A stretch of 43,175 nt of DNA from assembly GCA_017416065.1 (NCBI GenBank), contig JAFQDM010000009.1, forward strand, positions 1-43,175, given 5' to 3'. The translations under genes were made by a program, and so were the position numbers. This DNA is from Ruminococcus sp. GTDB lineage: Bacteria > Bacillota > Clostridia > Oscillospirales > Acutalibacteraceae. Shown piece by piece: positions 8,671-16,314 of the stretch (within the stretch, counting starts at the first letter, position 1; each line of letters starts with the position of its first letter). The notes beneath the pieces were generated by a model. That model did no database searches. It was not told the origin of the DNA and was given only the letters and a program-made list of their open reading frames with translations.

Positions 8671-9196
8671 AGATTGACCAGAGTGACGTGCCTTCGTCAA
8701 AGCTCAGTGCATAGACTTCTTCGCCGTCGTTCAGAGTCAGAGTGTAAGACTTTGTTGTATCTGAACCGTCAACGGTCCAATGGATGTTGACGGGAATATC
8801 CGTGGTGTATTCCGTGCCTTTGTGGTACAGAGTATCTGTTTGGCCGGCAGAGCAGACGCTCATTACTCCGGCTGACACGGTGATCTTTGTAGGTTCCTTT
8901 GTTTTAAGGGACAAGGAAACCGTTTGCTCCCGGGTGATGCTTCTTGCATAGGCAGCTGTGGGGGAATTGACGGCTATGGGCTTGTCGGATATCTTTTCAT
9001 TGCCGATAAAGAGTCCGAGGCTTCCTGAGCCTACAACATTAAAGATAAGGGTAAACACAAGCACCAGGCAAGCGGCAAGTGCCGCAATGCTGTATACAGG
9101 GCGCAACCTGTTTGATCTTTTGGTTATCACTTGTGCTTCCGTTATCAAGTTGTCGTCAATATCCGTAACAGCCCTTGCCATTACTTCGTTTTTCAT
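8660..9196 (-). CDS. Putative membrane anti-sigma factor partner of the ECF sigma, 178 aa
   Basis: A short cytoplasmic N-terminus (~1-33, including DIDDNLITEAQ) is followed by one membrane helix (~34-53: SIAALAACLVLVFTLIFNVV) and an extracellular beta-rich domain of ~120 residues. This is the topology of single-pass anti-sigma factors: cytoplasmic sigma-binding segment, one helix, outside sensor. The start ATG overlaps the sigma gene stop by 4 bp (ATGA), implying translational coupling. No zinc-binding HxxxCxxC anti-sigma motif is visible, so it is not of the ZAS type. The role is inferred from position and topology; the sensed signal is unknown. Confidence 0.7.
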   Translation of the reverse strand: MKNEVMARAVTDIDDNLITEAQVITKRSNRLRPVYSIAALAACLVLVFTLIFNVVGSGSLGLFIGNEKISDKPIAVNSPTAAYARSITREQTVSLSLKTKEPTKITVSAGVMSVCSAGQTDTLYHKGTEYTTDIPVNIHWTVDGSDTTKSYTLTLNDGEEVYALSFDEGTSLWSICKQ

Positions 9197-9753
9197 ATAC
9201 TGTATCCTTCCTTTTGAAGATAGGTGCCGAGCTTGTTCCTTGTGCGCATCAATATGGACTTCACCTTGCTTATGCTGAAGCCGAAGCTTTCTGCAATATC
9301 CTCTATGCTGTCGCAGTAGAAGTATCTGCGTACAAAGACCTTGCGCGCGTCTTCCTTCTGCGTGTGGAGAAAATCCGAGATGTGGCGGCTGAGCATTTTT
9401 ACCTCAGCTTCGTTTTCCACGCTTACTCCCGACGGAGTGCAGTCGTCAAGCTCTGAAAGAGAAATGCTTGCCTCTGAGGCGCCTCGCTTTAATGCGCTTT
9501 TGCGGCGCATTTTATTGATGGCAAGGTTCCTGGCAATTCTTGCGATGTATGCCGTAAGGGACTCGGGCCTTTGAGGAGGAATAGAGTTCCAGACCTGCAT
9601 GTATGTATCGTTTACGTTTTCTTCGCTGTCAGATACGTTGGAAAGAATGTTCATTGATATCTTCATGCAGTAGTCGCCGTACTTTTCAGACACAGCGCCG
9701 ATGGCAAGCTGGTTGCGACTTTCAAAAAGGCTGATTATCTTGTTATCATCCAA
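9193..9753 (-). CDS. ECF-type RNA polymerase sigma factor, 186 aa
   Basis: Sigma-70 region 2 is seen at ~12-85 (LFESRNQLAIGAVSEKYGDY, then DSEENVNDTYMQVWNSIPP and YIARIARNLAINKMRR) and region 4 at the end (DARKVFVRRYFYCDSIEDIA and FGFSISKVKSILMRTRNKL). There is no region 1 or 3, which defines the ECF class. I set the start at TTG 9753 because GGAAAGGAG precedes it by 6 nt and because the apparent promoter (-10 at 9786-9793) puts the transcript start near 9780, making the TTG at 9783 unusable. The downstream anti-sigma-like gene overlaps by 4 bp. Confidence 0.9.
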   Translation of the reverse strand: MDDNKIISLFESRNQLAIGAVSEKYGDYCMKISMNILSNVSDSEENVNDTYMQVWNSIPPQRPESLTAYIARIARNLAINKMRRKSALKRGASEASISLSELDDCTPSGVSVENEAEVKMLSRHISDFLHTQKEDARKVFVRRYFYCDSIEDIAESFGFSISKVKSILMRTRNKLGTYLQKEGYSI

Positions 9754-9785
9754 GGGGAACTCCTTTCCCAAAAGCGCCTTCAACT

Positions 9786-9816
9786 ATAAAGACAACTTTT
9801 GAAGCGTCAGGTTGCA
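9786..9816 (-). promoter_or_regulatory. Probable ECF-type autoregulated promoter
   Basis: On the - strand, TGCAACCT (9809-9816) is followed after ~15-16 bp by GTCTTTAT (9786-9793). This is the AAC-containing -35 / GTC-containing -10 pattern of many ECF promoters, placed just upstream of the sigma gene, as expected for self-activation. A separate sigma-A-like TATACT further upstream (near 9857) may give basal expression. Confidence 0.6.
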
Positions 9817-9941
9817 AAAAAATAAAAATTTTTTAAAAAATTTACGTACTTCTATAGTATAGCACAGATTTCCTTAAATTACACTCCCATTTTTATTGTT
9901 TATTAAAAGAATGTGTGATACAATACAAGGCGGTGATAAAA

Positions 9942-10865
9942 GTGATATTTACAACTACTGTTTCTTCTGTGGCACTTTTGCTTCTGTATGCGGTGCCCGG
10001 CTTCTTACTTGTCAGGTCAAGGCTTACGGATGCAGGGGCAATACCTGCCTTTGCAAAGGTGCTTTTGTACGTGTGCCAGCCCTGCCTTACCTTCTATTCC
10101 TTTGATAAAGCAGAGTTTTCCCCAGAGCTTCTGGTAAATCTGGGGGTGTTCTTTCTTATAGCTTTAGTGGGTCAGCTTGGGCTTCTTTTGCTTTTCTACC
10201 TGGTCTTCAGAAACAAAAGCAGGGAAAACGTTCGGCTCAGAATAGTTAACATCGCAATGGTGCTGGGCAACTGCGGATTCTTTGGAATTCCTGTTGTGGA
10301 GAGGTTGTTTCCGCAAAGGCAGGATGCGGCGGCGCTGTGCCTGGTTTTTACCCTTGCAATGAATCTTCTGTGCTGGACTGTGGTGCTCTACATTGTAACA
10401 AGGGACAAAAAGTATATAACGGCAAAGCAGCTGCTTCTGAATCCTGCAACCATTTCCTTTGCCGTGAGCTTTGTGCTGTTTTTGTTCTCCGTAAAGCTTC
10501 CGGGAATTCTTTCTGAGGCTGTGTCCTTGGGAGGGAAGATCTCAACTCCGCTTTGTATGACCATACTCGGTATGCGCCTTGCAACCACAAGCTTTAAAAA
10601 GATCTTCCTCAGACCCGTGCAGTATGCGGCGGTGCTTGCAAAGCAGATGCTTATTCCGCTTTTTATATATGCGGCTGTGTACTTCCTGCCTGTGGATGTG
10701 TTCATAAAGCAGCTGAGCTTTATACTCTTCTGCTGCCCTGTGGCAAGCAACGTGCTGAATTTTGCGGAAATAGGCGGAGTGGGCCAGGAAGAGGCATCGG
10801 GCTGTGTGCTGTTGGGAACCATCATAAGCATAGGGACCATGCCCTTGATGCTTCTGCTGATGTAA
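9942..10865 (+). CDS. AEC-family transporter (auxin efflux carrier type), 307 aa
   Basis: This hydrophobic protein has about ten membrane helices. The N-terminal half contains FAKVLLYVCQPCLTFYSF and VNIAMVLGNCGFFGIPVVERLF, the N-x-G/F-G-x-P pattern of the AEC family; the C-terminal half contains TPLCMTILGMRLA and CPVASNVLNFAE, its counterpart. AEC members move organic acids such as malate or malonate, or auxin-like acids. I place the start at GTG 9942 because AAGGCGGTG lies just upstream; an in-frame GTG at 9915 has no site. It is divergent from the ECF operon and followed by a terminator. Confidence 0.88.
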   Translation: MIFTTTVSSVALLLLYAVPGFLLVRSRLTDAGAIPAFAKVLLYVCQPCLTFYSFDKAEFSPELLVNLGVFFLIALVGQLGLLLLFYLVFRNKSRENVRLRIVNIAMVLGNCGFFGIPVVERLFPQRQDAAALCLVFTLAMNLLCWTVVLYIVTRDKKYITAKQLLLNPATISFAVSFVLFLFSVKLPGILSEAVSLGGKISTPLCMTILGMRLATTSFKKIFLRPVQYAAVLAKQMLIPLFIYAAVYFLPVDVFIKQLSFILFCCPVASNVLNFAEIGGVGQEEASGCVLLGTIISIGTMPLMLLLM

Positions 10866-10883
10866 ACAGAATATTGCAATAAT

Positions 10884-10922
10884 AAATGCACCTTGAGAAT
10901 TGCTTTCAAGGTGCATTTTTCT
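10884..10922. terminator. Terminator between convergent AEC and SGNH genes
   Basis: A 12-bp stem (AATGCACCTTGA 10884-10895 with TCAAGGTGCATT 10907-10918) is followed by TTTTCTTT on the + strand. On the - strand the stem is followed by TATTATTG, so it may work in both directions. Confidence 0.8.
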
Positions 10923-11954
10923 TTAGTATTCGTAGAATGGCAGGTATTTGCCGATGTTGGGGTTTGAGGGCAGGTCTGCAAGGTGCTTTTGAATTGCGGT
11001 TGCATCCTTTATGTTGACCGAGCCGTTTTCGTCTGCATCAAGGCACAGCTTAGCCAAATCTCCCACGTAGGAGAGCAGTCCTGCGGTGATCTTCTGAATG
11101 ACCGTTGCATCAGAAACAGAGAGCCGTGTGTTTCCGTCTGCATCACCCAGAAGGTAGTAGAGATCTGCCGACCTGGGGATGAGCCCTGCTTCTTCAAGCT
11201 CGTTTATCTTCTCAAGCAAGACCTGCGCAATTAAGGCGTGCCCTGCTTCTGAGGGGTGGATGCCGTCTGCCTGAATGATATCGTAGTTTCCCTCGGTCTT
11301 GTAATAGTCATCAAAGACAGCGTGAACATCTGCAAGGTAAACGTTGCCGTGCTCTTTGCAGAGTGTTTCGAATATGTCTTTGAGTGCAGGTGCGAGCTCC
11401 TCTGCCAAAGAGGCGAAGGTGCTGTACTGAGGATTTGCGTACAGGGGATTGTACTGGGTCTGAAGGATTATGGGGGCGTTGGGGTTAAGTGCTCTGAGCT
11501 CCGTGCATATTCCTCCAAGGTTGAACGCTGTTTCCTCCAGCAATTCCTTGATTGCAGAAGTCTCCATCCCTTTGGTCATTATCTCCAGAAGGGTCGGGGT
11601 GTCTGCTTTTGTAAGAAACTGAATCAGGTCGTTTCCGCAGATGGATACAGATATTACGTCTGCTCTTTTAATACTTTTTCTGGCGGTGGCGCTGTTGAAA
11701 ATGACCCACAGCAGATTCTCTGTTGTATGCCCGGGTACTGCGTCGTTCGTCAGGTGATAGGACTTTGCTTCAGACACAAGGGCGCCGTAGCAATCCAGAG
11801 TGTTCCTGAGCCCGTAGCCTGAGGCAATGGAGTCGCCCAGCACCGCAAAGTAAATGCCGGGGGAGCCCTCCTCAGAGGCAAAGGCTGTGCCTGAGCAAAA
11901 TACAAGAGTTGCAATTGCTAAAACAAGGGAGATAATCCTTGTAAGTTTTTTCAT
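10923..11954 (-). CDS. Secreted SGNH/GDSL hydrolase with C-terminal dockerin, 343 aa
   Basis: A signal peptide (MKKLTRIISLVLAIATLVFCSGTAFA) is followed by an SGNH esterase domain: block I AVLGDSIASGYG with nucleophile Ser42, block III CGND, and block V DGIHPSEAGH with Asp230 and His233. Residues ~265-330 are a type I dockerin with two calcium loops (DADGNTRLSVSDA and DADENGSVNIKDA), each followed by an IQK helix. The enzyme probably removes acetyl or other ester groups from plant polysaccharide or glycan and docks to a cohesin scaffold or the cell surface. The start at 11954 follows AAAGGATG; an ATG three codons upstream lies inside that site. Confidence 0.9.
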   Translation of the reverse strand: MKKLTRIISLVLAIATLVFCSGTAFASEEGSPGIYFAVLGDSIASGYGLRNTLDCYGALVSEAKSYHLTNDAVPGHTTENLLWVIFNSATARKSIKRADVISVSICGNDLIQFLTKADTPTLLEIMTKGMETSAIKELLEETAFNLGGICTELRALNPNAPIILQTQYNPLYANPQYSTFASLAEELAPALKDIFETLCKEHGNVYLADVHAVFDDYYKTEGNYDIIQADGIHPSEAGHALIAQVLLEKINELEEAGLIPRSADLYYLLGDADGNTRLSVSDATVIQKITAGLLSYVGDLAKLCLDADENGSVNIKDATAIQKHLADLPSNPNIGKYLPFYEY

Positions 11955-11985
11955 AGAAATCATCCTTTGTGCCTGGGGGTTCGTT

Positions 11986-13212
11986 TTAAAAAGCCCAGTT
12001 TCCGTCCTTGAACACGGGTATCTCTTTACCGTCAAAGGTTTTTGCCGTTATGGAAAGGTCGGCGGTACCTATCATAAAGTCCACGTGAACAATGCTGTTG
12101 TTGATGCCCATTGCTCTGATCTCTTCCAAGGAATATTTTTCATAATCCTTCACGCAGGAGCTGAAGCCCTCACCGAAGGCCAGGTGGCAAGCGGCGTTTT
12201 CGTCAAAGAGGGTGTTGTAGAAGAGTATTCCGCTGTTGCGGATGGGGGAATCGTAGGGCACAAGGGCACATTCTCCCAGATAGCGGGCGCCCTCGTCTGT
12301 GTCCAGAATGGAGTTGAGGAGCTCCTCGCCCTTTTCGGCGTGCGCCTCGACGATTTTGCCTTCCTTAAATACAAAGTGGAAGTTTTCGATCAGCGCACCC
12401 TGATAGGATAAAGGCATAGATGCGTACACCACACCATCTGCACGGCTTCGGTCGGGAGAGGTGAACACCTCCTCTGAGGGGATGTTTGCGTTGTACTCAA
12501 CGTCGCTTCCCAGCAGCAGGTCGCTTCCTCCCATAAATCTGCTTTGAGGCAGCAGACCTACTCGAAGATCTGTGCCGTTTGAGCTTTGGTAATAAAGCTC
12601 AGAAATTCCCAGGGAGTTCAGGTATTCGTATCTGCTTCTCAGGTCTGCGTTGTGCTCCTCCCAGTTTTTGATCGGGTCGCCCTGAGCTCTTGCGGTGTAA
12701 AGGATAGCCTCCCACAGCTTTTCAACTGCAACTGAGGCACGCTCTGAGGGGAACACCTTCTTTGCCCAGGCTTTGCCTGCAACGGCGGCAATGCACCACT
12801 GGTATTTGTTGTCCATTTCATCCCTGTAAGGCTTGAACACACCGCGACGTATACCCAGGCACTTAGCCATTTTCTTCTGATTGATGCCGTTGAGTCCGTC
12901 GGGGTCTTCGCTTTCAAGGTAGAGCATTGCAGGCAGAGTTTCTACTCTGTGCTTGATCTTTTCGATCTCCCAGTTCTCTACCTTTGAGAGGGTCTTTTCC
13001 TTCTGATAGCGCACGTCCAGCTTTCTGAGAGGCTGGTAGCTCCACTCAACCGTTACCTTGCCTGCTCCTGCACGGTAGCACTCCTCTGCAAGGATCCTGA
13101 CAAACTCAGGCTGGTCAAGCTCAGCAACAATAATAACCTCCTGGCCCTTCTGAACGTTTATACCCTTGCGGGCAAGAAGCTTTGCGTAATCACGCAGAAT
13201 GGTTTTTTTCAT
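11986..13212 (-). CDS. M29-family metallo-aminopeptidase (AmpS/PepS-like), 408 aa
   Basis: This is a full-length M29 (thermophilic aminopeptidase) homologue. The N-terminal domain opens LARKGINVQKGQEVIIVAE. The C-terminal domain carries the expected metal-site features: NIPSEEVFTSP (Glu), LFDENAACHLAFGEGF (Glu/His) and NSIVHVDFMIGT with the terminal His-x-Asp pair. The family removes N-terminal residues from peptides in the cytoplasm using paired divalent metal ions. No signal peptide is seen. It is divergent from the YfhO gene and 31 bp upstream of the SGNH gene on the same strand, though the functions look unrelated. Confidence 0.93.
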   Translation of the reverse strand: MKKTILRDYAKLLARKGINVQKGQEVIIVAELDQPEFVRILAEECYRAGAGKVTVEWSYQPLRKLDVRYQKEKTLSKVENWEIEKIKHRVETLPAMLYLESEDPDGLNGINQKKMAKCLGIRRGVFKPYRDEMDNKYQWCIAAVAGKAWAKKVFPSERASVAVEKLWEAILYTARAQGDPIKNWEEHNADLRSRYEYLNSLGISELYYQSSNGTDLRVGLLPQSRFMGGSDLLLGSDVEYNANIPSEEVFTSPDRSRADGVVYASMPLSYQGALIENFHFVFKEGKIVEAHAEKGEELLNSILDTDEGARYLGECALVPYDSPIRNSGILFYNTLFDENAACHLAFGEGFSSCVKDYEKYSLEEIRAMGINNSIVHVDFMIGTADLSITAKTFDGKEIPVFKDGNWAF

Positions 13213-13404
13213 AATTTTTTCTCCTTGTATTTATCTGTAATTCATAATTTGCATTATCTGATATTATTATACCATTTGTGTGTTTAAGGTCAACAGAAAC
13301 ATTCAGATTATACGATTAATTCTTTGACTTTTGCCATCTGCACAGATATAATATAAATTGATATGGTATGTGCCGCTGTGGGCACAGCTTTTGGAGGCGA
13401 TGTA

Positions 13405-16206
13405 ATGAAACTATGTGCAGAAAAAAACCACGGGAGCAAGGGGCTCAGAGGTTTCTTTGGAAACAACCTGTATGTTATTCTGGCTTTTTTGATTCCTGCG
13501 GCAATTATGGGTGCGGCCTTTGTGTTTAAGCGCTTTTTCCCTTTTGGCAACGGAATGATTCTGGTTGTTGACTCCTGGCATCAGTATTATCCCTTCTTGT
13601 GTGAGTATCAGCAGATGCTCAAGGAGGGCAGCTCCCTTATGTATTCCTGGAACACAGGAGGAGGCTCAAGCTTTTTGGGTGTGATCGCAAACTATCTTGC
13701 AAGCCCGTTGTATCTGCTGTCTGCCTTAGTACCCTCGGGTACTCCCTGGCTTCAGGTGTTTCTTGCGTTAACGGTGGTTCTGCGCATAGGCTGTGCAGGT
13801 ATGTTCTTTGCAATTTTCCTGCGCAAGGTCTTCGGCAGAAACGACCTGTCCCTTCTGATGTTCTCACCTATGTATGCTCTGTGCGCCTTTGTGCAGGGAT
13901 ATTATTGGAATATGATGTGGCTGGATACCATGGCCTTGCTTCCTTTGGTGATAGCGGGAGTTGTGGGAGTTCTCAGAGACAAAAAGTTCGGACTGTACAT
14001 AGTGTCACTTGCGCTCTCTGTTATGTTCAGCTTTTACATAGGCTATATGGTATGCCTGTTTGTGCTTATTGTAAGCATATGCTACACCTTAGTGAGCTTT
14101 GTGAACTTCAAAGAAAGCTTCAAGAACGCAGGGAAAATGCTTGGGTATACGGTTGTAGCGTTTATGATCACGGCAGTTATTACGATTCCTGCATTTCTGA
14201 ATCTGAGCGCGTCGGATTCTGCAAGCGATGCAAGCTCATTCCCCCTTGAGTACACCATAAATCAAGGGTACGGCTATGATTCTGACAGCCTGGGGAATAC
14301 TTTGCTTGCAATTGTAAGAACCGCTACCAATATGATGGCTTACACAAAGCCCATAAAGCTTGACCAGGGCTTGCCCAACATTGCCTGCGGTGTGCTGAGC
14401 CTGGTTTTGCTGTTCTTCTATTTTACAACCAACAGGATAAAGCTCAAAGAGAAGCTTGTAAGCGGTGGTCTTTGTGTGTTCTTCCTTCTGAGCTTTGTTG
14501 TGAATCAGTTGAATTATATATGGCACGGGCTAAATACCCCTGCCATGGTTTACTTCCGCTGGAGCTTTATATTCTCCTTTGCGGTGATAACTCTGGCTTA
14601 CAGAGCCTTTACGCTGATAGACGGCTTTACAAAGAAGACCTTTGCAGTTACTGCAGTTTTGTTGGTGCTTTATCTCGGCGGGGCTTTTGTATTCCAGAAG
14701 AAGGTGTCTGTAGCCCTGACCTTTGCAGGAGCAGTTGCTGTTGTGGCAGGTTTTGCTCTTTACAGAAAGGGTAAGCTTAACTACAAGGTGCTGTCTGTGC
14801 TTTTGTGCATCCTTACAGTTGGCGAGATGGGACTGAATACCATTATGGGAGTTCGCACGGTCGGTCGTTCCAAGCTCACTGATTATCCTCAGAACCATGC
14901 AGAGGTCTCTGAGCTTCTGGAGGTTGCAGGAGCAAATAAAAAGGACGAAATGTTCCGCACGGAATTTTCTCAGGCATTTACCCTGAACGACGGTGCCCTG
15001 TATTCTGAGTTCGGCATTACCACCTTTAACTCTATGGTGGACAGCTCCTATGCCGACGTGCTTAAGGACCTGGGACTTGCCGCCTCAAAGGGGAATAACC
15101 GCTACGAATATATGGAGGGAACCCCTGTTGAAAATATGTTCCTGAATATTAAGTATCTTATCACCCGTAACGGTCAGAAGCTTTACGACCATAAGAATAT
15201 GGAGATCGTTGCCGCTACGGACGAATGTGGCCTTTATGAGAACAGATACTACGTTCCCATGGGCTTTATGGTGGAGGATGACCTGCTCACGGCTTACTCT
15301 GCAGACGAGGGCTGGGACTTCCCGGGCTATATTCAAAATCTGTGGTTCAGCTCTGCAACGGGCATAAAAGAGGATGTGTTGACAGAGATCGACCCCGTGA
15401 CAGAGGTACAGGGTGAATATACGGACAGATTCACTCCCAATGACAGCACTACCCATTACTATAAATACGAGCTGAAGGACTTAGAGAAGCCCGAGAGCAC
15501 ACAGGACGAAGCAGAAGCAGACAAAGACAACAGCACGCCCTTGTGGGTGGAATATGAGATAAAGGAAGACGGTTGTTACTACGGTACCTTTAAGACCACG
15601 ACAGTTGAGAAAGCAACCGTAATTATAAATGAAGATGAAGAAAACGCCCATAAGCTGGACCAGGATTATACAAATCTTACTGCTGTAGGAGTGCTCAGAA
15701 AGGGAGACAGGGTCCGAGTTGAGCTGGAGGCAGAGTACAAAAAGACCTCCAACGTTATCTATAAGCTTGTAAAGCTTGAGGAAGATGTTATGGCAAAAGG
15801 AGTTGAGAAGCTCCGCCAAAACACCATGACCCTTGAAGAATGGACGGACAGAGGGCTTAAAGGCTCAGTAAAGGCGGACGAATCCGGACTTTTCTACACC
15901 TCCGTGCTGTATACTGAGGGCTGGAAGGCTTACGTTGACGGCAAAGAGGTGGAGATAACCCCCGTTGCAGATACGTTCGTTGCCTTTGAGCTTCCTCAGG
16001 GTGAGCACACGGTGGAGCTCAGATTTACCACCCCGGGGCTCTATGCAGGCTTGGCGGTTTCCTTGGCAGGCATTGTGATCTTTGCCCTGCTGTGCCTTGT
16101 TTCCTCAAAAAACAGGAGGAAGGCTGAGGCAGACCACCGGGACGATTTTGCTGCTGCAGGCACGGGTTCGGAGCTTACAGAGGAAAATTGCACAGATACT
16201 GAATAA
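13405..16206 (+). CDS. YfhO-like polytopic membrane protein, 933 aa
   Basis: This large membrane protein has about twelve helices in residues ~15-480, an extracytoplasmic domain of ~370 residues (~490-885), a final helix (~895-915) and a charged tail. Early motifs LVVDSWHQYYPFLCEY and YSWNTGGGSSFLG match the YfhO family, related to GT-C glycosyltransferases: the Asp and the Gln-Tyr after the first helix mark this class. B. subtilis YfhO is linked to lipoteichoic acid glycosylation, so a lipid-linked sugar transferase role is plausible. The start at ATG 13405 is set by TTGGAGGCGATG; the longer frame from 13363 has no site. The promoter region is shared with the divergent aminopeptidase gene. 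Confidence 0.88.
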   Translation: MKLCAEKNHGSKGLRGFFGNNLYVILAFLIPAAIMGAAFVFKRFFPFGNGMILVVDSWHQYYPFLCEYQQMLKEGSSLMYSWNTGGGSSFLGVIANYLASPLYLLSALVPSGTPWLQVFLALTVVLRIGCAGMFFAIFLRKVFGRNDLSLLMFSPMYALCAFVQGYYWNMMWLDTMALLPLVIAGVVGVLRDKKFGLYIVSLALSVMFSFYIGYMVCLFVLIVSICYTLVSFVNFKESFKNAGKMLGYTVVAFMITAVITIPAFLNLSASDSASDASSFPLEYTINQGYGYDSDSLGNTLLAIVRTATNMMAYTKPIKLDQGLPNIACGVLSLVLLFFYFTTNRIKLKEKLVSGGLCVFFLLSFVVNQLNYIWHGLNTPAMVYFRWSFIFSFAVITLAYRAFTLIDGFTKKTFAVTAVLLVLYLGGAFVFQKKVSVALTFAGAVAVVAGFALYRKGKLNYKVLSVLLCILTVGEMGLNTIMGVRTVGRSKLTDYPQNHAEVSELLEVAGANKKDEMFRTEFSQAFTLNDGALYSEFGITTFNSMVDSSYADVLKDLGLAASKGNNRYEYMEGTPVENMFLNIKYLITRNGQKLYDHKNMEIVAATDECGLYENRYYVPMGFMVEDDLLTAYSADEGWDFPGYIQNLWFSSATGIKEDVLTEIDPVTEVQGEYTDRFTPNDSTTHYYKYELKDLEKPESTQDEAEADKDNSTPLWVEYEIKEDGCYYGTFKTTTVEKATVIINEDEENAHKLDQDYTNLTAVGVLRKGDRVRVELEAEYKKTSNVIYKLVKLEEDVMAKGVEKLRQNTMTLEEWTDRGLKGSVKADESGLFYTSVLYTEGWKAYVDGKEVEITPVADTFVAFELPQGEHTVELRFTTPGLYAGLAVSLAGIVIFALLCLVSSKNRRKAEADHRDDFAAAGTGSELTEENCTDTE

Positions 16207-16227
16207 TAATTATATGTATTTTGTTAA

Positions 16228-16256
16228 TTGAAAGAAGCATATATTTGTGGTATTAT
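16228..16256 (+). promoter_or_regulatory. Sigma-A promoter of the large secreted phosphoesterase
   Basis: TTGAAA (16228-16233) and TATTAT (16251-16256) are spaced 17 bp apart, 59 bp before the start codon. The site AAGGAGG lies just upstream of ATG 16315. The gene therefore has its own promoter rather than relying on YfhO read-through. Confidence 0.65.
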
Positions 16257-16314
16257 ATTATATGTAAAATTATCCCTGTAAAGTGAATGCTTTCGGGGAC
16301 AAGGAGGAATAATT

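Noticed and set aside
11256-11822. 188-codon + frame opposite the SGNH hydrolase
   Set aside because: It is antisense to a gene with signal peptide, catalytic blocks and dockerin; no start site.
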